Assembly: GCA_023105745.1 (NCBI GenBank)
Contig: JALGQZ010000011.1
Coordinates: 42,996,698 to 43,060,697, forward strand
Length of the DNA stretch: 64,000 nt
Origin: Austropuccinia psidii
Taxonomy: Eukaryota; Basidiomycota; Pucciniomycetes; Pucciniales; Sphaerophragmiaceae
Reading direction: 5' to 3'
The notes under the pieces were generated by a model that searched no databases, was not told the DNA's origin, and saw nothing but the letters and a program-made list of their open reading frames with translations. Positions 37,210-48,997 of the stretch are shown piece after piece; position 1 is the first letter of the stretch, and every line of letters begins with the position of its first letter. The translations under genes were made by a program, and so were the position numbers.

Positions 37210-39474
37210 GAAATAAATAAATAATGTAAAAATAAAAATGTAAAATGTTGAAAAAAAAGATAAAAAATTCAAAAATTCAAAACACAATAATTAAAATATA
37301 AGAATTTGAAAAAATTGAAATTAAAATAGAAATGAAAATTTAAAAACCAAAATAATGAAAAATTCAAAATACCAAAGAGAAAAATAACAAACAAATAAGT
37401 TAGAAAAACTTCAGAAATATCTGCAAAAATTCAAAAAATTGAAAAAAATGAAAAAATATTGGAAAAAAATTAAAATAGAATCTTAATAGGAGAGAAAAAA
37501 TGATATGGTGAAGGATTTGGCTTGAAATTTTTTTATTTTAACAAAAAATATCTTTTGTAAATTGAATTTTTACATTCAAACAATTTTACAGATTAATGCT
37601 TTATAATTTTGGGCACCTGTGAAGTTAGTCAGTTATTTAAAATAAGAAAGACAATAGAATTAATGCCAAAGTTCTTAGATTATCTTCATAAAAGATTCCT
37701 CTTTCTCTTCGGGGAGTGATTTTCATTGAAGAATTTCTTGTATTCATAAATAGTGAATATGGAGTTTATGGAGAAAAAAATCAAAATCATGAAAAATTCA
37801 TAATCTTCTATTTTAATTGAGTAAAATTCTGAATTACAAAAGCTGTGGCTGAAATTATCTGAAAAGAAATTCAAGGTTAGAATGAATTTTGAGACTCAGG
37901 TTAAATGCAGGCCAGACCTGCTACCCCTTCTGGCAGGGATATTCTTTTTATTAATGGTGATTGTTGTAAGAAATGATTCTAAATGAATAAGAGAAAATTT
38001 ATTCTTGTAATTATAGGAATTATTTGAAAAACAAAATTTAATTAATTAATATTATTAAATAATCTAATTTTCAAAACATTCGTCTTCTAATCCCTCTGGA
38101 TATATTGAAATTAGGTCAGTTGGATCCATGAAATTGGGGAAAATAGAATCAAAACCACTTTTACATTAAAAAATAAAAAGGAAGAGGAAAGATAATTAGT
38201 ATTCTTCTTTTTCTTGGAAAATAAAAAGGAAGAAAATAAGAATAATTTTCTGAATGAATTTCTTCAAGAATAAATTATGAAAGCTGATCTGAATTTAAAA
38301 CATGAGCTGGAAATTTATTGAAAATTTAAGGTTTTCATCTGAAAGAATGAGATTATTTTTAAAAAGAAATTTAGAGCTTATTGGATCCAAAATAAAATCT
38401 ACAATTTTGATGAAGAAAGTTACAAATTCTATTTGAAAAATTCAGGTGATAGAATTTGATTATTATTATTTTTGAAATTTTTGATTTTTTTCCCTTTTGA
38501 TTAAGCTTTAACATGTGGTTGAGTTAGGTTTTTTTTTTGAACACCTAAATTCCAAATTTTCAAAAAAGATTGTATTTTGCCAAATTAAACGGGACTCAGC
38601 TCAAATATTGTGGAATTGAAAATTTTGAAACTAGGGTTTTTACCATTGGATTTTTTTCCAGAGTGATACTTTATTTTCATACTAAATTTGGTAACTTTGA
38701 CACCCCTTAGTGAAGAAATAGCTAAACAATTTTTCTTTTTTTCTGAGAATTATAATTCTGTAAGAATTAATAAATATATCAATATAAAATCATTCTTTTT
38801 GAAAAAAAGAATAATTATTATGGGGTTTCAAACATATGAAATCCTGTACTTGAAATCTTAAATCTTTTGTTCCTTAAATCCCACAGTTAATTTCTAGGAA
38901 TTTGCAAATACTACACCTCCTGACCAATGGTATTTTGAGCATTTAAAAACACATATTTTTGGCTGTAAATACTGAGATTTAACACTTGAAACGTCAGCCT
39001 CTCATTCTTAAATAACTAGAAATTATTAATACAAGCCTCATCAAGAGAATTTGGTTTTGAATAATTATTTGAACCATCATAAGAGTCTTTAGATAAGCCA
39101 TGTAGTTAATAATGGAAATATCATCTTGCCAATAAAACATATAAACATCCATAAATGCCAGAAAAATCAACAAGACTCCAATTACTTCATCAACAAAATT
39201 CCTTGCAGTACGTCTTTTTCATGGAATAAGGTATTGGTTCCAACCTGGGAGCAGATGCAGAAAGTCCAAATTATATAAGTACACAGCAGTTTCTGAGACA
39301 ACTCAGAACCAATCCTTCAGACAATATATATATCTCCAGTGATTTGGGCGGCTTATCAAGTCATAAATTTAAGCTAAGCTTTTGTAATACTAATGCATCC
39401 TTTCAATGTTTGGTTTCCTTGATTTAAGGTGGTCCAATCTTTGATAATTAATTAATATCTAAACAGAGAGATCC
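37210..39474. other. AT-rich non-coding region, no gene recognised
   Basis: The first 300 bp are A-rich low complexity. No gene is recognised. A segment near 38600-38960 is weakly similar in reverse orientation to 11630-11830 (shared GGGTGTCAAAG on the minus strand). The right part may be 5' flank of the Harbinger-like element. Confidence 0.4.
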
Positions 39475-40340
39475 AGCCATAAAATTTGCTGCAGCATTAT
39501 CACCATTACTATCCAATGGTAATGGGGTGTCATTGGGGAAACTAGGGATTCTTTGCGCTAGTCATGGTAAAACTATGTTTCATACACAATGTGGCATCAA
39601 AGGATCAATTGATTATGAAAAGGAATATATTATTTGGACCAATCTTCAAAAGAAATTGGAGACTTCCAAAGTAATGCAAGCTAAAGGGCTTCCTGTATTT
39701 GTGGGATTTATAGATGGTAGTCTTATAACTGTGTCACAATGGCCACCAAGAGTTGGGGAGGCATTATTTCATTGCAAGAAGAGGTATTTTATGCTTTTGA
39801 AGCTGTATTAAAAGTTTTTTTAGCTTATGATATATGTGACTTAGGTCTTCAATGTCAACTCAATTGGCTTGAAATTCCAAAAAAGAATTTATTGCACTAC
39901 ATGTTGGGTTTTCAGGATTTATTCATGATTCAAATGTGTACCAAAATATGCAAATCTCCAAAGATCCTGATAGATACTTTTGCAAACATCAATATTTTCT
40001 AGCTTATTCAGCTTATTCATGTTCACCACGGACGTTGCCAGAATAATAAGGTGTAAAATCCCAATTGGAAGAAAATGAAAAATTTAATCTATTTATGGAA
40101 AGATTAAGGGTATAGATTGAACATTCCATTTGTATTTTGATAGGGAGTTGTTCATCTTTCAATGAGATGGGAAATAAAATTCTCAATTTACAAGAGGTTC
40201 AATCTTTTGTACAGTTAGTAGTGACTTTTGTTATATTTCATAATATATTGTCACAAATAGGAGACCAATTGAATGATTTTAATTAGGATAATGATCCCCC
40301 TGAACTCCAAAGTATCATGAAATATGATTATGTAAATGTT
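39475..40340 (+). pseudogene. Broken PIF/Harbinger-type (DDE) transposase
   Basis: A first frame gives FAAALSPLLSNGNGVSLGKL followed by a helix-turn-helix-like stretch, then VFVGFIDGSLITVSQWPP and GEALFHCKKRYF, the pattern around the first catalytic aspartate (GFIDG) of PIF/Harbinger nucleases. After a frameshift, GFIHDSNVYQNMQISKDPDR corresponds to the block that usually reads HDS near the second aspartate. A third segment ends IFHNILSQIGDQ, like the family's C-terminal LHN block. Multiple frameshifts and stops make it inactive. No terminal repeats were found. The 3' side is bounded by an LTR-B copy. Confidence 0.72.
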
Positions 40341-40409
40341 CATTTAAATATGCATGAAATATTCAAGTATTACACTTTAAATTTTTCTAATAAGAGAGGA
40401 TATTCTGAT

Positions 40410-41128
40410 TGTCAGGGTGACTCTATGATATAGCTTCAAAATGATAATAAAAGCTATAACTCTCAGGGTGACACAAAATTAATGATGATGAATTAATTAT
40501 GACATGGTTAAAAGGGCTATGCTAAAGAATTTAGTTATGGTGAGTTCTATTGATAGCCCTGGGTGCAGTGTTTACCTGTTTGTTTACAATAATAAACCCT
40601 ACAATAATCACAACTATAATTATCCCTGTTTAATTCTAAGGGAACCACTTCTTTGGGAATCTATACCACATGATAATACCAAGAACAGGATTATGGATTG
40701 GCCTTATGGTGAGGAAAGGCCTCCTTTTATGTTGTTCTGGGGTAGTGGGAGGTTGTTCACCTCTGCACATGACCACAGAGGGAAAGGTTTCACTACTGTG
40801 GGCTGGTTTGTGGTTCTACACACTCAATACAGAATTTTATTGGGTGGAAATGTGGTTTTAGAAGCACAAGTTGTCATTTTTACCATATACAGGGCAAACA
40901 TTTTCACCAATGGAGTTTACAAGTGTGTTCTGGTGCTTCTGACGTGTCAAAAGCTGTACAAAACCTGTATATACCCCTGTATTTGACTGAACTATGAAAT
41001 ATTGAAGTATAAACAAGATTATTTGTCTATTTGACACCTCATAATCATACTTATGGGATAGTATCCCACAGTAAAGCTGTATTGGTCTAAAGGTGGGATT
41101 GTGAACTTAAAACTGCTATAACTTTGTC
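40410..41128 (-). mobile_element. Truncated LTR-B copy, interrupted by Copia
   Basis: The sequence starts TGTCAGGGTGAC and follows the reverse-oriented LTR-B through the shared blocks AGCCCTGGGTGCAG, TTTACAATAATAAA and the Gly-Gly-rich region. It stops at ATAACTTTGTC, where the Copia LTR begins. Compared with 26260-27689, about the last half is missing and presumably lies beyond the Copia element outside the window. A 160-codon open frame inside (40504-40986) is chance or shadow: the same region in other copies is not open. Confidence 0.75.
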
Positions 41129-41574
41129 TGTTGGAAGAACAATTAGTAAAAGTGAATTAGAAAAAGTACTTAGCAAAAGCGAAGAAAGTAATAAGCTAGA
41201 AAAGCTTATTGATAAAAAGGATCTAGAGTTAAAAGCAAAAATCGTACTGTTAGACGACTTCATTGGTTATAACATTAAAAGGGAAGTAAGTTTAGAAAGC
41301 AGAACAAGAAAACTTACTAAACAAAAGAATACACTACTTTACGGTGAAAAGCACAAGAAATGTAAAGTACACTGTTTGATTGACAAACAGTTCCTTGTAG
41401 ACTACAAAAGAATACGTCTACGTCAGGCTATACTCAAAAGACATATAAATAGAGGCTATTAAAGCCACCTCGTTGTAAATAATAATCTTTTAATCGATCT
41501 CATTTTTTAATCGTTATACACATTTAGAAAGTAATACAAATATAAATAAAAAACCTTTTTTTTTGTTTATAACA
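41129..41574 (+). repeat. 5' LTR of the Copia element
   Basis: The LTR starts TGTTGGAAGAAC, a common Copia LTR start, and ends about GTTTATAACA just before a primer-binding-like ATTATCAGTACCAGAG. It contains a TATAAATAG box near 41444-41452. It is about 446 bp. The open frame it contains (to 41462) has no ATG start and is not taken as a gene. The right boundary is uncertain by a few bases because the 3' LTR is outside the window. Confidence 0.68.
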
Positions 41575-41607
41575 CATTATCAGTACCAGAGTACTAACCA
41601 GAAACAA

Positions 41608-42401
41608 ATGGAAAAATCAGAGGCCAGCCGAAGAATCATCCTTAGGGAAGGGAACTACGTAACATGGTCTACTGCTATTGAAGCAGAACTACGGCACATT
41701 GGTTGTTGAAAGTTTGTAGATGGCACCGATAACACTATAACAGACAAAAAAAAGGAAAAATCCTACTGTCTCATTATGAGACATTTAGACGAATCAATTG
41801 TTGCATTCATTGGAAACAAAATATCAACAGAAGAAAAAGGAGACGGGAGAGCATTATGGAAAATGCTTAAAGAAAAATATGTTGGTTCAGGAGTACAAGC
41901 CCAAGGGGTAGCATTAGACCGATTCCTAGAATTAAAATTTAAAAATCTCAATCAATGGATTGAAGACCTTCAAACAAGCACGAGGAGAATGTCTTTAACT
42001 GGAACAGACGTAAACAATGCACTAGTATCAAGATTAGCAATTAGGACTCTACCACACAAGTATGAATCCCTGGTAAGGATCCTTACCTATGGTAATCAAT
42101 ATCCTACAATTGAGGATATTATTGTAAATGTTGTAAAAGACCGAGCCTTATTCCAAGTAAAATCCGAACAAAAAGAAGAAATTGCTTTACCTGCTGATCG
42201 AGAAAACAGGAGCTGCTTCAATTGTGGGAAAAAGGGACATATTTCGAAGAACTGCAGACTAAGGAATAATAACACCTACAATAGAAATGCACAAGCTAAA
42301 TTAGCAGAAAATAACGAAGAAGAAGAACCAACTATTGCATTCGTCGCTACAACCAATGGGGATGGTCTGTGCAGTCTAGTAGCAAAAAACAACAAAACTA
42401 C
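41608..42401 (+). pseudogene. Copia Gag with zinc knuckle (interrupted)
   Basis: The ATG at 41608 follows the LTR and primer-binding region. Early residues include LREGNYVTWSTAIEAEL, then a TGA stop at 41707, where Copia Gag normally has W (C-W-K-F). The UBN2/gag-polypeptide domain follows (LWKMLKEKYVG, then LPHKYESLVRILTYG). The zinc knuckle CFNCGKKGHISKNC fits CX2CX4HX4C. The frame is cut by Gypsy-1 at 42402, with the 4-bp duplication CTAC at 42398-42401. It encodes the particle and nucleocapsid protein of the element. Confidence 0.85.
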
Positions 42402-44382
42402 TGTGGTATTCCATACCATTTTTTTTTTCACCAGGCTCAAGCTCATAGTACCCCAAAACAGCAGTCAATCCAGCCTACAGGCAGACTTACACTCAAATTT
42501 ACACCCAAAAGGTCAATTTTACAGCAAGAAGCTGGATTTAACTCATAAAACCATTGCACAGGCACCAAAGGGCAGTGTATGTGTTTAAATAAATTATTCA
42601 ATTTCATTATGCATATGTAAAATCAAGTTACATATAGTAAAATAGTTACAACAAACAAGGTACCACCCTTTAAATTACACCCCCTTACAGCCACAGGACT
42701 CATGCAGGAAGAAAATGACACATGCATTAGTTACACAGCCAACTTGCATTCAAAGTCACATGATGCAAAGCTCCACTCCATGGAATTCCTGCAATTCATT
42801 TACAACACAGCCCCAGGAGTACCTTATCTTATATCCACAGTAACCCCACTTAAAACCTTAAAACATAATTATTTACACCACTCATCACCTCATGCAAACC
42901 AAAGCTAGCTACAACAGGCTGCATGCAGTACACAATTCCAATTAAATCTCAACCACATGACTATGCACAGCATGTGTCAAAATCAAAAATCACATCATCT
43001 CATAAAAAACAGTAAATTCACCAATGCAAGAGGTTATCACCTGACTTCATTTTAAGGTTCAAAAAGAAGAAAAACAAACATGACACCTGCATAAATTACA
43101 CAGCCATTTCTACCCAGCCTAAAATAGGACATGTGCAAAGGAATTACAAGGTTATCATGTGATACTTCATCCACCAACAGAATATCATGTGACAGAAAAG
43201 AGGCTTTGCACAACAAAAGTCCCCAGCCAAAATTGAATCACCTCATGTATGCAAGGAAAATTCAAGAATATCACATCATAATTAGTTCACCAAAAGACAA
43301 TCATGTGATAAATGGAGGCTGTGCAGAAAGAAAATTATCACCAAACCTTAAATCACCTGACCCATGCAAGAAAGGTCCTCACCAAAAACAGAGTCACATG
43401 ATGAAATCAAGAGGAATTAAAGTGGAAAAAGACAGCTCCCATGGAGGGCCCTCTAGGCTCCCAAAAGGTATAAATAGAGGGGCTCTCTCCCCCAAATTTC
43501 AAAATCCCCCCCCATGCAAATTATATCCCATGCAAATTGTATCCACTGCACAGTAGGAGCATAGGAATAATTCATCCCTCACCTGGGAGGTAGTTGAGAA
43601 AATTATAGTGAGTTTTACTTTCCCAGTAGCTAAGCTCAGTGGAAGTATATTGTTGAAGATTACCCAGTAGCTAAGCTCAGTGGAATCTTATTATTATTAA
43701 AATAAAAAATAAAAACTACCCAGTACCCAAGATTAGGGTTACTACTCTATTAAAATATTTCACCTAGTAAAATTAACACCATTTATCAAGAATTAAAAAA
43801 TAACTCACCCCTTTAAAAAAATCCAATATCAAAGAATCTTACCTCTTAAATTTAACAAATACAATTATATTTTATTATCAAACACTCTTAAAAAAATAAC
43901 AAACCTTTAAAAAAAAATTATTTTAATCTATTTCAACTTTACCTTAACAAAATTACCTTTATCAACACTCATCCAACTTTTCAAAACACCTTAAAAAAAT
44001 CCATCTTACAAAAAGACCTTTAACCAAGAAGAAACAACTCACCTCAATTAAACTAAAGAAAAACTAAAATTAAAACAGACAAGTATTTCATTAAAATCTC
44101 AAATTTAACCAAACTTACTGACATTTCTTTTTATTATTATTTATTGAATAGGTCTGATCTGAGACTGCTGAATTTTGTCTTCTGCAGTTGTAAAGCCACA
44201 TAACAATTTTATTTTGGTTTGTGAGCTCCAAGGAAGATTTTGTTCAGTATTTTAGGAGGGGCAGGCAATACACCCTTGCCACCCTTGGTTACAGGAGTTA
44301 TTAGCAATTCAAAACTAGTTACCTGTGATTTACCCCTCCAGGTACTGCCTCATTTTAATCCCACACAAGAGGAGTTCCCACA
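42402..44382 (+). repeat. 5' LTR of Gypsy-1
   Basis: A 1,981-bp LTR (TGTGGTATTCC...GTTCCCACA). The TATA box is at 43469-43477. Two copies of CCCAGTAGCTAAGCTCAGTGG follow in the presumed leader at 43621 and 43662, with a third degenerate copy near 43718. The terminal 45 bp are shared with solo LTR-C. Open frames inside (for example 43131-43556) occur in both LTRs but have no recognisable domain. Confidence 0.93.
43469..43477 (+). promoter_or_regulatory. TATA box of the Gypsy-1 5' LTR
   Basis: TATAAATAG precedes a GC-richer GAGGGGCTCTCTCCCCC stretch, a typical core promoter layout. The same site is at 62565-62573 in the 3' LTR and in the sister LTR-C at 18200-18208. The transcription start would be about 25-35 bp downstream; this is inferred. 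Confidence 0.7.
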
Positions 44383-44384
44383 TC

Positions 44385-44402
44385 TGGTGTCCCAACAGTG
44401 GC
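44385..44402 (+). promoter_or_regulatory. Primer-binding site of Gypsy-1
   Basis: TGGTGTCCCAACAGTGGC begins two bases after the 5' LTR end and starts with TGG, complementary to a tRNA CCA end. The matching tRNA was not identified. Confidence 0.6.
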
Positions 44403-44475
44403 AGATAACCTCAACTTCAATAAAAATTAAATAAAAAAAAAATCTTAACAACTCTAAGAATACTATTTTTTATAA

Positions 44476-47400
44476 CAAAAACTGGATTCAAATAATCAAA
44501 ATCAGCCAAAACCATCATCTCAAGAATCTGAATCATCAACTCACTCTGACCATTACTATTATCCACCAAAGCAAGAAACAGAACTAGGAGAGGAATTAAA
44601 TAAATATTCCAATTTCCCAATTGCAACACCAAGAACCAATAAAAGGGACTTGAAGGTTGTGGAGAAATTTTTCCTTGATCTCCTTGAAAGAAACAAAATC
44701 AATAACTCAGCACCAAACTCAAAGAAAGAAAGAAATAAATTAAAAATGGATAAACCTTCATCATCAAAATTACCTGGTAGTATTGAAGAAATCCAGGAAG
44801 AAAACTTTAATGAAGAAACTGTTGAAGGACAGGAAGAAATGTCTTCAACAGAGAGACTTCAGCAGAAGATGCTAGAAATGCAAGCAGAATTACTAGCACT
44901 CATCAAAAAGGAAGGGAAAAATAAATCATCAAGTTATACTCCACAGAATAGTCCTCTTGAGGAACAGACCACCCTTCCAAGATCATTCAGGCAACATGGA
45001 TCACCTTCACCTTACCCAAGACCCATGGCCACATCAACACCTTATACAGAACAAAGACCAAGTACCTTACCAAGAAGAGTCAACATTTCTTCCCAAATAC
45101 CAACCCCATTACATCAAGAAATTCCAAGAAATACTACTCCAATAGTGAAAATCAGAGCCAAAGACTATAACTTATGGTTTGATGGAAAGGATGTTGAAAG
45201 ATTCATCAAGAAAGTTGAAAATATTGCAGAAATTGAAGGAGCAAGTGGAAGAGACATTGCAAGACAAATAGCATTTTGGACAAAAGATGAAGAAATCAGT
45301 TATCATATTGAAGGAATGCCAGGATATGAAACAGCTGATTGGGATCAATTAAAAGTGGATATGAAAAGAAGATGGGGAACAGTCTCACCTGAAAGAAGAT
45401 ACAGATTATCCTCAATCACTGATTTATTCACAAAAACTCAACAAGAAGGTGGAATGAGAAACATGACTCAATACAGAAAATTCATTGGGGAATATGAAGC
45501 AATCATCACTTACCTCAAAAGATACCAATATATCCAAGGTGATATCAATCATAACCAGGAAATATTGGCCAGCCTTTCCACTAGTGTTCAAGAATCAATT
45601 TACAAAGAAATGATTAAAGACAGAGCTATGGTTCAAGCCTTGGATGGAGGTTACATCATTCCAAGATTGGATATTTTGAAATTATACATTGAACAGGACT
45701 TGTAGGCCAAGGTACTGATTCAACAAAAGGAATTTTCTAAACCAAAACCTCCAGAAAAGAAAACAAGATTTGAGGATGAAAGCTGGGATGAAGTTTTAAA
45801 ACAAGTAAAAGAGCTCACCCAAAAGATCAAAAATCCTCCACAACCAGAGTCTCAACCAAGAAATGAAGAAAAAGAATCTGTCAAAGAAGTTTTAAATCAA
45901 CTTAAAAGCCTTTCAGAGGCAGTGAATCCACCAAGAAGGAACTGGAACAACAATCAAGAGCAAAGATTCCCTCAAAATAACCAGCCATATAGGCCAAGGA
46001 ATCCTTTACCACCACTTTCATCCAGTTACCAACCTTACATACCAGCTCAGATGGCTCCAAGCCCACCAATGAAATGTGCTTACTGCAAGGAAGAAGGACA
46101 TTCAGCAACTAGATGCACTCACCTTGCTGAAGATTTGGACAGAAGAATTGTCAGAACCCAAGGAGCATCTTACCTCTTCCCCAACTATCAGAGAGTACCT
46201 ATGGAAGGTAATGACAGTGTCAAAAACATAGTCAGGGCCTTTGCAAAAGAACAAGCAGAACTCAACAAGAAATTTATGGAGAAACCTGTGGTAAAACAAA
46301 AACAAGAAGAAGAGGTTAAGCCCACTGAAAAGAAATCAGATGATAAATCAACCTCAATTGCTCATGTTGAAGATTGGTCAAATTGGAAACCACCTACCAT
46401 TTCCTCAGCCAATGACCCTTTTGAATCACACATTGGACTAAGGCAGACCAAGCAAAGAATGGAAAGACAAGCCCAAAATCAAGAGCCAAAAAAGAAAACA
46501 GCTCTTCCAGGAGCTTACATTGAAGAAGAAAAAGAAGAGGAAAGAGTAATAATTCCCACCAAATTTCAAAATTCAAATATTCCAAAACCAGACCAACCTG
46601 AGGAGGAAATTGAAAATATTGCCAATAAAAATGAAGATGAAGACAGTCCAAAAGAAAAGACAGTCAGAAAACCTCAGAAGAAACAAGTTGAAACTAAATT
46701 GGAAATTGACAAAATTATTAAGAAAATCATGCAACAAAAGATCAACCTCACCATTGAAGAAATTTTGAGGATGTCACCAAATTTTGTCCATAAATTACAA
46801 GAATTATCAGAAAAAGACAAGGAAAAAATTAAATCACTCAACTCAATGGATCTTCAAGAAAGACTATTAACATTTGGATTCAAAGAAATACCAAAGCCCA
46901 AGATTCATTATGCCTGTCCTTTGGGATTTATGGAAATCTTTATTGGAAAGGAAGAATATCCTATCAGAGCATTAGTGGACACTGGGGCAGAACTCAACAT
47001 CATACCAGAAGAAATAGCAATCAAAGCCTCACTCACAACAAGAAATCTTAACATGAACCTCAGGGGAATTGGAGGCCATACTACTTCATTGGTTGCACTA
47101 TCAGAATTCACTCCAATAATTTTGGCTTCAGGTGAAGAAACTCAAATTCATTTTTTCATTGCAAAAGGATCTGTCCATACAGTACTTGGAAGACCTTTCT
47201 TGGCAGACAACAATATCAGACTAGAATTTTCTCACAAGCAGGGTGAAATATTGAGCTATCAAGAACCTGATGGGAGAAGATTATGCATACCAATATGCAA
47301 ACCTCAAGCACTTGGATGGCAAACTGGTCCACCTAGAGGAATGGATTTATGCAATATGGCAAAATTGGTCAGAAATACCCCAGGAAAGAAACATCAAAAT

Positions 47401-48372
47401 GCAAAAAGAGACAATACCATAATCAATTTAACCCAAAAGACCCAAGATTTATCCATATCTCCAAAAAGTGATGAATTTGGTCAAGATTTACAAAATACCC
47501 AATGGCCAAACAACCTCAAAAGACAGCTTGAAGACTCAACCTCTGAAGATGAATTACCCAATATAAGTTATAAGCCAATTAACAATAATGAAGAAACTTT
47601 CCAGATTTTAGTAGATGGAAATGAGAAAATACATGGAAACCCTTTCAAACCTAAACCCAAAAAGAAGAAAGTCAGATTTAGTGAGCATCATGAGCTCTCA
47701 GATGAAGAAATTATAAATGACATTGAAAAAGACCTCATAATTATGGAAGAAAGAGACAAAAATTTAAAAGACACATACCATATCAACTTCTTGGACAGAC
47801 CATTGAACAATCAAGAAGAACCTTATGAATGGCAACTGGAAAACCCTGAATTTATCCAGCAACCTCCCAATGAAGATGAAGAAACAGAATCCATCCTAGA
47901 AAATGAATACAACTACATTTACTTGCCATATATAACTTTTGAAGATATTTATGGAGATGAAGCTCAAGAAAGTTTCTGTGAAGACAAATACTTATGTCAC
48001 CTTCCAGGATCAAACTTGAACAATATCCAATTCTTAGATTTATTAACTGAAGAAGGAATTAAAGGTAACCTTGAAAATCAATTCTGGGACAAAATATTTG
48101 AAATAGCCACACTACCAAGAAGAGGACTTTACTTCAACCAAATTTGGGCCCAGTGGTACCTTGGATTAAATGGATCAACATATCAAACTGGAAGACTGAA
48201 ATGGGTTGGAGATGGATATATATTCATTGATGAAGACTTATGGTGGTCAGAATTTCCATCAGAACCAGAGATTGAGGAAAGAAATAACTTTGTGGAAGCC
48301 CTCAAAGACCTGATTTTGGCCAGGTTACTCAACAGACACTCACCTTTCCCACTTGGGGGAGCTCAACTTTAA
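44476..48372 (+). CDS. Gypsy-1 Gag-protease polyprotein with one internal UAG
   Basis: One frame is open from 44476 (no ATG until 44746) to 48372 except for a TAG at 45703-45705. The first part is a retrotransposon Gag: a capsid-like helical region with WFDGKDVERFIKKVENIAE and MKRRWGTVSPERRYRLSS. After the TAG comes a nucleocapsid zinc knuckle CAYCKEEGHSATRC (CX2CX4HX4C, near 46075). Then follow a charged linker and a retropepsin domain with ALVDTGAELNIIPEE (DTG near 46978-46986) and VLGRPFL. The C-terminal extension (about 450 codons after the protease motif) is unusual. It carries KKKVRF (residues 581-586 counted from 45922) and a domain LPYITFEDI...FLDLLTEEGIKGNLENQFW that recurs in accessory ORF B. 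The TAG is probably a point mutation, but UAG followed by G allows readthrough as an alternative. The start is uncertain: codons before 44746 look coding, so a non-AUG start or spliced start is possible. Confidence 0.85.
45703..45705 (+). other. In-frame TAG inside Gypsy-1 gag
   Basis: The frame is coding on both sides with no shift (GAACAGGACTTG before, GCCAAGGTACTG after). The stop separates the capsid part from the zinc knuckle and protease. It could be a recent inactivating mutation (CAG, AAG or GAG to TAG) or a programmed readthrough site. Confidence 0.75.
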
Positions 48373-48470
48373 ATAAACCAACAAAATCAAGATTTATTTT
48401 CTCTAAAATGTATCAGTATCACCCATAAAATGTATCATTAGTTTTTATTATTTCATTTTTTTCTCTATAG

Positions 48471-48499
48471 GGCAGTGACTTCCTGCCTTAACAAAGAAG
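48471..48499 (+). ncRNA. Predicted pseudoknot, type 2, copy 1 (before accessory ORF A)
   Basis: Stem 1 is GGCAG pairing with CTGCC. The loop bases CTTC (48479-48482) pair with GAAG downstream (48496-48499), making an H-type pseudoknot. It starts directly after CTCTATAG, which looks like a 3' splice site behind a T-rich tract. Compared with copies 2 and 3, stem 2 changes from CCTC/GAGG to CTTC/GAAG, a compensatory change. Confidence 0.68.
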
Positions 48500-48569
48500 A
48501 AATTCATCAACAAAATATTATTATTGAACTAAATAATCAAAAACAAAAACAAAAACAATTACCTTCACC

Positions 48570-48905
48570 ATGGCCAATTCACCAACTTTTGGATCCTATG
48601 GGGAAGAATTAATCAAAGAAAACCCAATTATCAATGAAGAACTTCATTGGTCACCAGAAGATGAAGATTTCAATAAAGAAAACCTTTGGCACTTCAAGAA
48701 TACTTCATCAATATCAAGAAACCAAGAAATTGAAGAAATCAAGGAATTGCTGAAATTTTTGGAGGTTTCTGACAAAACCAATGATCAAATTACTCAAGAA
48801 TTAATGGAACAATTAAATTTCAAACCATCAAGGCCCATCTTGAAGTCACATAACAGCTCTAAAAATCAAAAATCAAAGAAAAAAGTCAGATTCAAATTTA
48901 ATTAA
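48570..48905 (+). CDS. Gypsy-1 accessory ORF A (111 aa, unknown)
   Basis: The ATG at 48570 sits in TCACCATGG after an unstructured A-rich leader, about 70 bases past the pseudoknot at 48471. The 111-residue product is acidic in its first two thirds (NEELHWSPEDEDFNKENLWH, then EIEEIKELLKFLEVS) and ends in a basic tail SKKKVRFKFN. The KKKVRF hexamer also occurs in the C-terminal extension of Gag-Pro, so ORF A may derive from part of that extension. KKVRF fits the RVxF-type docking consensus for protein phosphatase 1; whether it binds is unknown. No homologue is recognised. The absence of CG dinucleotides and the codon use match the other Gypsy-1 ORFs, which supports coding status. Confidence 0.6.
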   Translation: MANSPTFGSYGEELIKENPIINEELHWSPEDEDFNKENLWHFKNTSSISRNQEIEEIKELLKFLEVSDKTNDQITQELMEQLNFKPSRPILKSHNSSKNQKSKKKVRFKFN

Positions 48906-48910
48906 TCACT

Positions 48911-48940
48911 AGGCAGTGACCTCCTGCCTTATCAAAGAGG
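48911..48940 (+). ncRNA. Predicted pseudoknot, type 2, copy 2
   Basis: Stem 1 is AGGCAG/CTGCCT and stem 2 is CCTC/GAGG, with a TGA loop and a TATCAAA loop. It follows the stop of ORF A by only a few bases and begins at TCACTAGG, a possible 3' splice site. Confidence 0.68.
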
Positions 48941-48997
48941 AAAATTCATTCTTATCAATCAAAATCACCATTTCACTCACCCAAATCATAAACCATT

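Noticed and set aside
34940..37480. T-rich and A-rich flanks of LTR-A copy 4 resembling a giant inverted repeat
   Set aside because: The similarity is compositional only; no aligned unique blocks were found.
40504..40986. 160-codon open frame
   Set aside because: It lies inside a reverse-oriented LTR-B copy; the equivalent region is not open in the other copies and no domain is visible.
41124..41462. 112-codon open frame with a lysine-rich product
   Set aside because: It lies almost wholly in the Copia LTR, has no ATG start, and its end coincides with the TATA region, so it is probably chance.
43131..43556. 141-codon open frame found in both Gypsy-1 LTRs (also 62227-62652)
   Set aside because: It is upstream of and across the TATA box in LTR sequence; the duplicate exists only because LTRs are identical at insertion. 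No domain is visible.
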